Positions 37,158-45,591 of a stretch of DNA of 64,000 nucleotides are shown one piece after another. This DNA is from Pelagomonas calceolata. Taxonomy: Eukaryota; Sar; Pelagophyceae; Pelagomonadales; Pelagomonadaceae. The stretch is from assembly GCA_918797485.1 (NCBI GenBank), contig CAKKNE010000003.1:558001-622000 (forward strand), written 5' to 3'. The translations under genes were made by a program, and so were the position numbers. Position 1 is the first letter of the stretch; each line of letters begins with the position of its first letter. Below the pieces are notes generated by a model. The model searched no databases. It was not told the origin of the DNA and worked only from the letters and a program-made list of their open reading frames with translations.

Positions 37158-38015
37158 TCAGCCGCCCCAGAAGTAGCAAGCGACGTGGCGGAAGAGCGGG
37201 TCCGGCAATTCATCAAGCGGTAGGCCGCCCGCGGCGCGGCCCCGCGCGGCATAGCGCGTCTGGAGGGCCCGGATGACCACAAGGTCGCGTCTCGGGCCGG
37301 CCAGATGGCGTCTCCAGGAACCGGCAGCCCTCACGGCCCGGAGCGTGTCGAGGCCCCGCCGCACTCGCGCGCGCGCTTCGGATTCTGACCGGACCGTCTG
37401 CAGGAGCGGGAACAGACTCTGTTCGGCCTCGGCCGGGTCCATCGCCAGCAAGTTCAGGTCGGGCCGCGCGCCGGCTCGCAGCAGCGCGCGCACGGTTTGC
37501 AGCTCCCCGAAGGCCGTCGCGACGACAAGCGCGGTGCGGCCCGTGCCCGTGCGCGCGTCGCGCGTCGCGCCCCGCGCCAAGAGTAGTCGGACGACGTCGG
37601 CGGCGCCCTGGCGCGCGGCGACGTGTAGGGCCGTCCACCCATCGGCGGCCTTCTTGTTGGGATCCGCCCCGGCGCCCAGGAGCCGCGCGCAGAGCGCCGC
37701 GTCGCCCCGAAAGGCAGCGTACGCGAGCGGCCGGCTCCGGTGGCCCGACGGCGTCTCGGGGTCAGCGCCGCCGTCGAGGAGGGCGTCGACGCATCTTTGC
37801 GGCCGTGAACCACCGCCACGACTAAGGGCGTCCTTCCTAAACCGTCGCGCGCGTCCAGCGAGAGCCCCGCCGACACCGCCTCGCGTACGGCGTCGACGTC
37901 GCCGGCCGCGCGCGCGCCAGAGCGCGTGCGGCTCTTTTCGCGCTGGCAGGTCGCGGAGCTGGAGCTCCGGCGTGACGCGTCGCGGCGCTTGTTGTTGCGG
38001 CTCCACCTCCATCAT
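37158..38015 (-). CDS. Ankyrin-repeat protein
   Basis: About 285 residues from the ATG at 38015 (MMEVEPQQQAPRRVTPELQ). Four or more ankyrin repeats are seen: AVREAVSAGLSLDARDGLGRTPLVVAVVHG, CVDALLDGGADPET, LCARLLGAGADPNKKAADGWTALHVAARQGA and VVRLLLARGATRDARTGTGRTALVVATAFG. The first repeat is one frame away from the rest: the frame shifts inside a GCGCGCGC run near 37915 and back near 37800, so overall length stays divisible by three. That pattern fits compensating indels. The tail (PLDELPDPLFRHVACYFWGG) is SOCS/F-box-like in feel but unproven. Likely a protein-binding adaptor. Confidence 0.7.
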   Translation of the reverse strand: MMEVEPQQQAPRRVTPELQLRDLPARKEPHALWRARGRRRRRRTRGGVGGALAGRARRFRKDALSRGGGSRPQRCVDALLDGGADPETPSGHRSRPLAYAAFRGDAALCARLLGAGADPNKKAADGWTALHVAARQGAADVVRLLLARGATRDARTGTGRTALVVATAFGELQTVRALLRAGARPDLNLLAMDPAEAEQSLFPLLQTVRSESEARARVRRGLDTLRAVRAAGSWRRHLAGPRRDLVVIRALQTRYAARGRAAGGLPLDELPDPLFRHVACYFWGG

Positions 38016-38557
38016 TCCGGCGTTGCGCGTCGCGGCGGCGCCAGATACAGCAATGCAATGCTCTTTTTGCCTTTTTTTGCCCCACAGGGGTGTTTTCCAG
38101 CGCCGATTTTGCTGCCACTCAAGTATGCAGACCAAGACGAAGCTCCAGAGCCACTTTCAGCTCTCTGGATGGACTTTGCCACGGAGCTTGCATCCAAAAT
38201 GGGGCCAAGGTACGCACCGTGACGAAGACTTTCGCTCTGAGCAGGATACCCTCACCCCTCTCGGCCGGACGGCGTCCCACGGGACGTGCGCGACGAGGTG
38301 GGCGAAGAAACGGAGGCACAGATTTAGCGTCTTTTAGCCTATTTTTTTGCTAAAGGACAAGGAACGGCGCCGCGCCTCAAACAAGCCGCGCGCAAGAGCC
38401 GCGGACACACTGAGCACCTTTTCCAGCGCTCCTCATACCGCAGCTGTCGTGGCCGCAGCGTCAGAGCCGCCGCTTTGTTGGCAAGCCTAAAAAACAAATC
38501 AACTGTTGGAGCCACTCCCGCCTCGCGCGCGCGCCGGCAAAAGACAAAAAGATAATC
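38016..38557. other. 542-bp divergent spacer
   Basis: No promoter palindrome, introner termini or gene candidate were recognised between the ankyrin and Myb genes. Confidence 0.45.
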
Positions 38558-39411
38558 ATGGACACAACCCCACCAGACCGCGAGTTCTGCGCACGCGGCG
38601 AGCAGCTCTACGTCGAGGCGCAGCTCGACCTCGCGTGCTGGCGGCGCAGCTACCCCCAGATCGAGCACCTCAAGGCCGCCGTCGCGGACCGCGAGCTGGC
38701 CGTCGATTCCAATTCGCCGCTGGGCCTGCGCGTGGCCATCGCGCAGGCGGCGCGCTTCCACCACGAAGGCGTGAGCTCGTCGGCGAGTGCGTGCTCTGCC
38801 TCGAGATGACGCTCAACATCCTCACACACATCCACGTCAAGCCCTGGAACGTGCACGCGAAGCGCGCGCTCGCGGATTTGAGGAGGGCGGCCATGCTCTT
38901 CGCCGAGGGCGAGGGCCCTCAGGCCTTCGAGCAGGCGCCCAGCGGGCCTGGCGTCGCCCGCCGACCGCGGCCCGGACTCCTTCGACTACTGCGCGGAGCT
39001 GGCCCGCGCGGGCGCGCGCGGCTGCGCGCGGCCGACCCCTACGCGCGGCGCCGGGCGCTCGGCGACGGCGACGCGGCGACGGCCGCGCGCGCCGCGCTGG
39101 CCGGCGTCGAGCGCATGCTGCTCGACATCGAGAACCAGTACTGTCCCGAGCCCAAGTTCGCCAAGATCATCAGGGGCGACGCGGCGGCGGGCGCGGCGCC
39201 CGGCTTCGTCGAGGCCGCGGGCGCGGCGGCGCCCGAGCCCGCGTTCGCGCCGCAGCCGCCGCCGCCGCCGCGCTTCGCGCCGCCGCCGCCGGCGTTGCCG
39301 CCCCAGCCGCGCTTCCCGCCGGCGTCGCCCGCGCGGCGCGCGCCGCCGCCGCCGCCGCGCCGGTCGCCCGCGCCGCCGCCGCCCGCGCGGCGGTCGCCCG
39401 CGGCGCCGCGG

Positions 39412-39442
<31 letters not shown>

Positions 39443-40401
39443 GCCGCGCGGCGACGCCGGACACGGGCGCGCGCGCGACGGCCGGCGGCGGCAGCCCCGC
39501 GCGGTCCTTCGGCTTCGGCTCGGACGACGACGACGAGATCAGCGAGCCGGCGCCGGTCTCGGAGTCGCAGGCCGCGGCCGAGGACCTCACGGGCCTGCTG
39601 CCCGGCGCGCCCGTGCGCGGCAAGAACGCCAAGGGCTCGCGGAAGCGCCGGCGCTGGACGGCCGACGAGGAGACGGCCGTCAAGGACGGCTACCAGATGT
39701 ACGGCGACAAGTGGGCCAAGATCCTGCGCGAGTTCTCCGTGCTCAGAAAGGGCGGCCGCACGAGCGCCGACGTCCGCGACAAGTTCCGCAACCTCGTGAA
39801 GAAGGACCCGGCGCTCGCCGGGCCGCCCAAGCGCGCGCCGGCCGACGGCCGCACCGACGACGAGGACGACGAGGACGAGGAGGAGGCGGCGGCGCCGGCG
39901 CCCGCGCCGAAGCGCCGCCGCTCGTCCGGCGGCGCCGCGCCGGCGCCGGCGCCGGCCGCCGCGCCGCCGCCGCCGGCCGCGGCGCCCGCGCCCGCCGCGC
40001 CGCCGGCGCCGCGCGTGCCGGCGGACGCGTGGGTCCCCGTCTGCGCCGAGTGGTGCCGCAAGCGCCTCGTGGCCGAGCCCGACGCCAAGGTGCACATCTC
40101 GACGGTCCGCGACGCGTTCGCGTCGTCGACGGCGCTGCCGGCGGCGCACGCGGGCGCGCTGCGCGAGGCGTTCAAGCGCCCCAAGTCCAGGGAGTCCAAG
40201 GCGTTCAAGAAGACGCTCGAGGCGATCGTCAAGGGCAACATCAAGAACCAGGTCGTGATCGACGGCAAGAACCAGGTGGGCATCCTCCACTTCCGCCTCA
40301 AGGGCGACCACGTCGTGGACGACGACGAGGAGGTCCTCTCCGACGCCGGCGCGGCCGAGCCGGCCGCGGAGGAGGAGGAGGAAGAGGAAGAGGAGGAGTG
40401 A
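38558..40401 (+). CDS. Telobox-type Myb/SANT DNA-binding protein with Pro-rich linker
   Basis: Starts MDTTPPDREFCARGEQLYVE. The N-terminal 150 residues look helical (ACWRRSYPQIEHLKAAV; MTLNILTHIHVKPWNVHAKRALADL), perhaps a TRF-homology-like domain. A long Pro-Ala-Arg linker follows, then a Myb domain, RRWTADEETAVKDGYQMYGD with KWAKILREF, ending RTSADVRDKFRNLVKK, the pattern of the telobox in telomere-repeat binding proteins. A C-terminal basic helical domain and an acidic run end the protein. Frame slips occur near 38775 and twice around 38945-39020; the net length is one base short of a multiple of three. Telomere binding is inferred from the telobox only. Confidence 0.7.
39241..39450. repeat. 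CCG/GCC low-complexity tract
   Basis: Dense CCG and GCC triplets encode polyproline with arginine. All six frames are open here, so the antisense frames in this stretch are not evidence of genes. Confidence 0.8.
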
Positions 40402-40568
40402 GCCCTTTCCCCCTTCATCCCCTTGTAACTCCATGACTCTCTCCTTTCGGTCCTGGACTCGTCCGTGCGTTTGCTCTGTGGTCGAGTCAGGGTTGCGCGG
40501 CGGCTGGTTGAGTGGACTACCTTCCTATAGAGCCAAGCCTAGCCTTTCTTACCCAAAACGGGGAAAAG

Positions 40569-40584
40569 AGAGAGAGAGAGAGCC
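40569..40584. repeat. Short (GA)n microsatellite
   Basis: AGAGAGAGAGAGAGAG in the spacer between the Myb and GT32 genes. Confidence 0.8.
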
Positions 40585-40632
40585 ACTTATTGAACCCACC
40601 CCCAGGTAGTACGGACCCCGAGCGCTAGGAAG

Positions 40633-40654
40633 TGCTAGTGTCTCGACATACTAG
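40633..40654 (+). promoter_or_regulatory. Palindromic promoter motif, copy 10
   Basis: GCTAGTGTCTCGAC, ATA, CTAGC, 134 bp upstream of the GT32 start. A CGCCATCGCTGCG string also abuts this ATG. Confidence 0.6.
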
Positions 40655-40787
40655 CCTTCGACCTCGAATTCAGTCGAGCAAACCAGTAGGATTGCTGTAA
40701 TTCTGTCTTAATTCGTTGCATTCGAGCGCAACATATCAACCACAGCACCGCGGCACAAAGGGGGCAGCCGCAAACGCCATCGCTGCG

Positions 40788-41642
40788 ATGAAATACGCAG
40801 TCCTTTGGGCAGCAGCGGCCTGGGCCGACATCCCGAAGCGCCTGATCACGTCGCACAAGCTGCCCCTGGACGAGACGCCGGCGGCGCTGAAGCGGAACAT
40901 TGAGGAATGGCGGACGCTCAACCCAGAGATGGAGTTTACGTACTTCGACGACGCGGCCCAGGCGGCGTGGATGGCGGCGCGCTGCGAAGTTAAAGGCTGC
41001 ATCGAGGCCTACCGCAAGCTCAACAGCGGCGCCGGGCGCGCGGACCTGTTTAGGGTGGCGTGGCTCATTTATGAAGGCGGCTGGTGGTTCGATTCAGATC
41101 TCAAACCGGGTCCCATCGCCAAGGCCTGCGATCTGCAGAGCGCCGCGTCGCTGGACATGTTTGCGGTGCGCGAGCCACGGAAGGGCCACGTGCGCTTCAT
41201 GGTGATTGGAGGAAGGGCGCACCCGCTGCTCAAGGCGACGCTCCGGCGCCAGATCTCGAACATTTTTGAAGCGAAGCGCCTGCCGCCCAAGAAGCAGCCG
41301 CGGACGCTGCACGTCACGGGGCCCTTCACGCTGGGCCGGACGATCTGCGACCCCTTCCGCCACGCGCCGGCGGCGGAGCTGCTCGGGGCCGGGCACGCGC
41401 GCGACGGCCACGAGGGCGCCAGAAGTGTCGCCGCCTTCTGCGAGGGCCCGTTCTTCACCGGCATGAAGGATGGGGATCGGGACCCGAAGGCGGACTGGGC
41501 CGGGACCTACGCCGAAAATACGCCCCTGGCGTTCCGTTTTGATGGGTGCGGCGGCCACTGGCACCGGCCGGGCGCGCGGATGTCGTACGCGGAGGTGCTC
41601 AAGGAGATGAACGTGACGCACCACCTGAAGATCACCGCCTAA
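40788..41642 (+). CDS. GT32 family glycosyltransferase (DXD sugar-binding, OCH1-like)
   Basis: 284 residues starting MKYAVLWAAAAWADIPKRLITSHKL, a signal or anchor sequence followed by the family's IPK-x-I-x-x-x-H entry. The donor site is clear: GAGRADLFRVAWLIYEGGWWFDSDLKP, containing the D-x-D metal motif after the GGWW stretch. Members transfer hexoses, usually mannose, in the Golgi; yeast Och1 starts the outer N-glycan chain. Later blocks (VTGPFTLGRTICD, HHLKITA end) also fit. No TM beyond the N-terminus. Convergent with the esterase gene with only 26 bp between stops. Confidence 0.82.
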   Translation: MKYAVLWAAAAWADIPKRLITSHKLPLDETPAALKRNIEEWRTLNPEMEFTYFDDAAQAAWMAARCEVKGCIEAYRKLNSGAGRADLFRVAWLIYEGGWWFDSDLKPGPIAKACDLQSAASLDMFAVREPRKGHVRFMVIGGRAHPLLKATLRRQISNIFEAKRLPPKKQPRTLHVTGPFTLGRTICDPFRHAPAAELLGAGHARDGHEGARSVAAFCEGPFFTGMKDGDRDPKADWAGTYAENTPLAFRFDGCGGHWHRPGARMSYAEVLKEMNVTHHLKITA

Positions 41643-41668
41643 TGTTCTTGTTGTGACAAACAGTGTAC

Positions 41669-42469
41669 TTATGCCCCCTCCCCACGACTCTGGGCGAACA
41701 ACCAGGCCCACATCGGCGAGTCGACCTTGTACGCCGGCGTCCAGGCGTTGTGGTGCTCCATGTACGCGACGTATGGCGGGCTCTCGGGCGTCTCCTCGTC
41801 CGTCAGCTTCGTGAAGCGCACCGGCGCGTCGAGCTTCTCCAGCGCGGCCACCAGGGCCTCGGTGTCGCTACATGGTACGGCGCTGTCCGATTCCGAATGC
41901 CAGAACCAGCAGGGCGTCTTCGCGAGGAGCGGCGCGAAGACCACGCTCCCGCCACCGCACACGGGAACCACGGCGGCGGCCGGCGGGCAGCGGTCGCTGA
42001 AGCCGTCGCCGCGGCGCGCGAGGCGCGCCGCGAGCGTGTAGGCCCCTAAACCGCCGCACGACGGGCCCGTGACGTAGACGCGGTCCCGATCAACCGCTGC
42101 CATGGCACCTCTTGCCTCCTCCGCAAAGTACGCGTCGATGATTTTCAAGGTCGTGCCGGCCTCGCGCGACGTCTTGCACCACTCCCTTTTTGCTGCGAGG
42201 AGCGGGGCCACGACGACGGCGCGCGGGGCGATGTCTCCGGCGCGTAAGAGTGCTGGAGGGCAGTTTGGCCCTTTTTCAAAAATCTGTTGGATGTCGTCTC
42301 CCCTGGACGACGCACCGTGCAGGTAAATTATCAGAGGCAGCGGTCCGGCCGGATAGATTGGTGTCCAGACCAGGAGCTGCTCGCCCGTCTCGAGGCGGTA
42401 GTGCCCAAAGCGGTCAAAGCTGGCGACTTTCTGCAGTTTCGCGGGGTACAGGGCGGCGAGGGCAGCCAT
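41669..42469 (-). CDS. Alpha/beta-hydrolase, esterase/PHB-depolymerase-like
   Basis: 266 residues from the ATG at 42469. The oxyanion-hole block IIYLHGASSRGDD, nucleophile elbow VYVTGPSCGGLGAY (G-x-S-x-G), acid block WFWHSESDSAVPCSDTE and catalytic His in MEHHNAWTPAY are present in order. This arrangement resembles dienelactone hydrolase and PHB-depolymerase/feruloyl-esterase type enzymes. No signal peptide with this start; the alternative longer frame from 42550 lacks one too. Substrate unknown; soluble cytosolic esterase is the simplest reading. Confidence 0.75.
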   Translation of the reverse strand: MAALAALYPAKLQKVASFDRFGHYRLETGEQLLVWTPIYPAGPLPLIIYLHGASSRGDDIQQIFEKGPNCPPALLRAGDIAPRAVVVAPLLAAKREWCKTSREAGTTLKIIDAYFAEEARGAMAAVDRDRVYVTGPSCGGLGAYTLAARLARRGDGFSDRCPPAAAVVPVCGGGSVVFAPLLAKTPCWFWHSESDSAVPCSDTEALVAALEKLDAPVRFTKLTDEETPESPPYVAYMEHHNAWTPAYKVDSPMWAWLFAQSRGEGA

Positions 42470-42807
42470 TTGTGCTGCTATATTGTGTGGGAATAACTGC
42501 TGCTGTGTCCAGGGCTGCTTCAACGCGCCGGCACGCTCGATCCACCCCACGGTTCACGGGGAGCGTCGATTGGCGTTCGAACTCTGGGGCTGCCCAAGTT
42601 TTGCATCGATGATGGGGGCTCGGGCTCTCGCAGACTCTCGAGCACAAAAGGAAGCCCAAGCTGGAAGAAAAGAACAATGGCGACCACTCCAAAACGCCGA
42701 GGACGAATCAGGCGGCGACTTTCAGCTTGGGTGCCGTAGGTGCCACGTTGGAAGCGGCGCTCTGCCGCCGTGGTCGCCGCTGCGCGCAGCGAAATTGCAA
42801 TCCAACG

Positions 42808-43536
42808 ATGTGCAACACTTCTGGAATCCCCCCTGCCCCGCCGCCAAGTCCAACAGCATCAAGGGTAGCTGGGATGATGCAAAAATTGCAAGTGGCGCAA
42901 AAACCGCCCAGCAGCGCGACGCATACCGTGTCATCAGGCAGCGAGAGCAACGGCACGCCGAGCGCGCCGCCGCCGCGGACGCTGTCCATCTCACCGCTGC
43001 AGCGCGACGACGAGACGGCCGAGCTCGAGGCGCGCGTGCTAAGATTAGCGCGCGCCTGCGCCGCGCGGGGCCGCCGCGCCGCGCGCCGCGACCGCGGGCG
43101 GTCGCAGTCGCGGTCGCGCAGCCGCAGTCAGATCCGCCGCGATGTGCCGCCGACGATGGACTCGGACGCGGACGACGAGCGCGACTCCGAGACGGAGCAC
43201 GCCTCGCCGCTGCGCCACCTCCGGCGCCTCGCGCCGCGGGCGCAGAGCGGGAAGCGAGTGCGCATCGAGGATAACCTTCGCCAGGCGCGCTGCCGGCCCC
43301 GCACGGCGAGCTGGGGCGACGCCGAAGCCGCTCGGACGCGGCGGGCTGACGCGCGGCGCGCGTCACGCGGCGCCACACGCGCGCTGTCGTCGGCGCTGCG
43401 CATGGCGAGAAGCTACCGCACGGGCCTGAACCGCCTCGCGCCGTCCGACGACGAGTCCGAGTCCGAATCGTCCGACGGCGAGCTTTTCGAGGACGAGGCG
43501 CGGTCCGCCTTCGCTGCCGCGCTCTGGGACCTCTGA
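42808..43536 (+). CDS. Arg-Ser-rich, likely nuclear protein of unknown function
   Basis: 242 residues from 42808, the first in-frame ATG after a stop upstream. It includes an RS-type run (RGRSQSRSRSRSQIRRD), an acidic DSDADDERDSETE patch, a basic central segment and an acidic end (SDDESESESSDGELFEDEA). RS repeats suggest RNA or splicing links, an inference. An ATG at 42677 (MATTPKRRG) with good context is one frame off, so a start exon may be joined by a slip or splice that I cannot see; the sequence TNQAATFSLGAVGATLEAAL just after it looks coding. Confidence 0.45.
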   Translation: MCNTSGIPPAPPPSPTASRVAGMMQKLQVAQKPPSSATHTVSSGSESNGTPSAPPPRTLSISPLQRDDETAELEARVLRLARACAARGRRAARRDRGRSQSRSRSRSQIRRDVPPTMDSDADDERDSETEHASPLRHLRRLAPRAQSGKRVRIEDNLRQARCRPRTASWGDAEAARTRRADARRASRGATRALSSALRMARSYRTGLNRLAPSDDESESESSDGELFEDEARSAFAAALWDL

Positions 43537-43631
43537 TCGATCATCACCACGCTCGAGACCGAAGACCGAAGACCCCCTCCGAACCCCTAATCTAATTTGT
43601 CATACTAAAATTTCTCACAGAAGGGTGCTTG

Positions 43632-45121
43632 CTAGGAACCGGCGAGCGCGGCCAGCGCGCGGTCGGGGTACGTCTTGTTCCGCTCGTTCACGATGTCGCC
43701 GCGCGCGCCCTCGATCGCGGCCTCCGCGCCGGCTTCACGGGCGCGCGGCGCCCCGCCACGGCGAAGCGCCTCGATCGCGAGGCACCCCCTGCTCCTGGAG
43801 CGTGGGCTCGCCCGACGCGACGTGTGCCTCCATGGCAGAAACGAGCCGCGCCGCGCCGTCGTTCGCGAGCAGCTTCGCCGCGTTCGCGCCGCTCTTCGCG
43901 AGCACGCGGCAGCACCCGAGCACCCGGCGAGCGAGGCGTCGTCGCCGCAGCACGGCAGCGCGAGGGCCGCGGCGACGCGCTCGCACGCGCCGGCCTCGCC
44001 GAGCGCCGCCGCGTGCGCACTGCCCAGTCGCAGCAGAGCGTCCGCGACGGCCTCGACCGCGGTCTCCGGCTCTTCCAGCGCGAGCGCGCTCCCGAGCAGG
44101 CGGACGACGGCCGCGCAGTCGCCCGAGCTCTCGGCCGCCTCGACTGCGTCGACGATCTCGTCCTCGTCCATGGCGGCGACTGCCGCGGCGTCCTGGCTGA
44201 CCGGCGACGAGGCCGTGTTGACCGTGGGGCTGACGGCCACAACCGGCGCGATGGCAGGCGCCTCGACAACGGGAGCGAGCAGCGCGAGGTAGTCGCGTTG
44301 TAGTACGTGTTCGACGCGTCCGGCGCTGATAACTCGCGGACGACGCGCAAGCCCGCGCGCGAGACCAAGCACCGCACGGTCTCGGGCGTGACGAAGTAAA
44401 ACCCGCCGACCGAGTACTTCTCCTGGGCCTCGAAGCGCCGGAAGCCGTCCGGCGCCAGGAGATTCGACGTCGAAATGAACGCTTTCCCCTCATCCTTTAC
44501 TAAAGCTCGGATCCGCTTCAGACACCGGAACATGGCGTGCGCGTCCATGTGCACCATGACGTCAAAACAGTACGAAGTCGAAATGCGGTGTTTATGTTGC
44601 GGAGCGTAGTGCCGCGGCTTGTCGGAAAACCCGGCGTCGGCGCCGCTGGCGTCGCCGTGGATTTGCGCGAAGGTCACATTTTCCTGGGACGCGAGAGCCT
44701 GTTTCGCGGCCGCGAGCATCTTGGCACTCACGTCGAAGCACTGGAGCTTCGATACGCGAGGCGCGACCATTCTACCGATGCGGCCGCCGCCGCTGCCGAT
44801 CTCGCAGCAATGCGTCTTCAGTGAAACTTCGCTGAGGATCCACTCGTCGACGACGCGTTTTGTATGGGCCGCCGGGGCCCACTCGTCGCCGACGTTTTCC
44901 AATGTTTCTTTGGCTTCACGGTTCGAGGCCGCCATGCCGGCGACCCAGCCTGCCTCGGCGCCCCACTCGCTCGCGTAGACGTCCCAGAGCTTCTCGTTCG
45001 TCTGCACGTTGCCGGCGTCGGGGTAGATGAGCGCGCCGCTCAGCTTCTGGACCATTTGCTGCACCATCTCGTGGCCGCGGCCGGCGGCCTCGCGCAGGTA
45101 TTCTTCCGTGTCGGCTTGCAT
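43632..45121 (-). CDS. SAM methyltransferase followed by armadillo-like repeats, frame interrupted
   Basis: Residues 1-270 form a class I methyltransferase: HCCEIGSGGGRIGRMVA (motif I), LQCFDVSAKMLAAAKQAL, CFDVMVHMDAHAMFRCL and EGKAFISTSN. After SNTYYN the frame changes and continues RDYLALLAPVVEAPAIAPVV, then an acidic MDEDEIVDAVEAAE segment and armadillo-like repeats (GANAAKLLANDGAARLVSAM; QGCLAIEALRRGG) spread over two frames. At least three slips are needed. Whether the two parts are one polypeptide or two genes is open, since no stop-promoter-start boundary is seen between them. The methyltransferase substrate is unknown. A promoter motif lies 184 bp upstream. Confidence 0.55.
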
Positions 45122-45304
45122 TGTTTCGCTGCGTAAGCTGTCGGCGACTCGGAGATGATTACCGCAAGGCTGCTGGTGCTTTTCCCAAAGGCGGAAGCTG
45201 CGAACGATGCTAGCGTTGTTGCAGCGAATCGATGCGGCTTGCGAGCCTTATTTGCATCCACTAGTGCATTACAAGCGCCAAAATCGCGGCTGCGTGAAAG
45301 TCGA

Positions 45305-45328
45305 GCTAGCGGCCTGTAAGACACTAGC
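45305..45328 (-). promoter_or_regulatory. Palindromic promoter motif, copy 11
   Basis: GCTAGCGGC, CTG, TAAGACACTAGC between divergent genes, 184 bp from 45121 and 264 bp from 45592. A half-copy, CACTAGTGCATTAC, occurs at 45258. Confidence 0.65.
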
Positions 45329-45591
45329 AAACAAGACTTAGGGAAGCACTAGTCCTCCGAATGATAAGCAGCGCCAACCGTCTCAATCAGCCGGCCCCGG
45401 CATCTCTCCGCCGGCGTGCGGGCTCAAACTCGATTCGGCTGCGAGCCCAATTAAAAACAGGGCGCGCGACGTCGTGCACGCATAGTCGTGCGCCATCAAC
45501 GCACCACAGACTCGGCTGCCCAAAAACAGCGAACGACGGGCAGCCCTAGGCAAACAAAAACGAGAGCAGGCAGCCTATAGACACAACCAGA

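Noticed and set aside
38986-40434. Antisense open frames of 482 and 242 codons over the Myb gene
   Set aside because: They are mirror products of GC-rich triplet repeats and have no recognisable motif.
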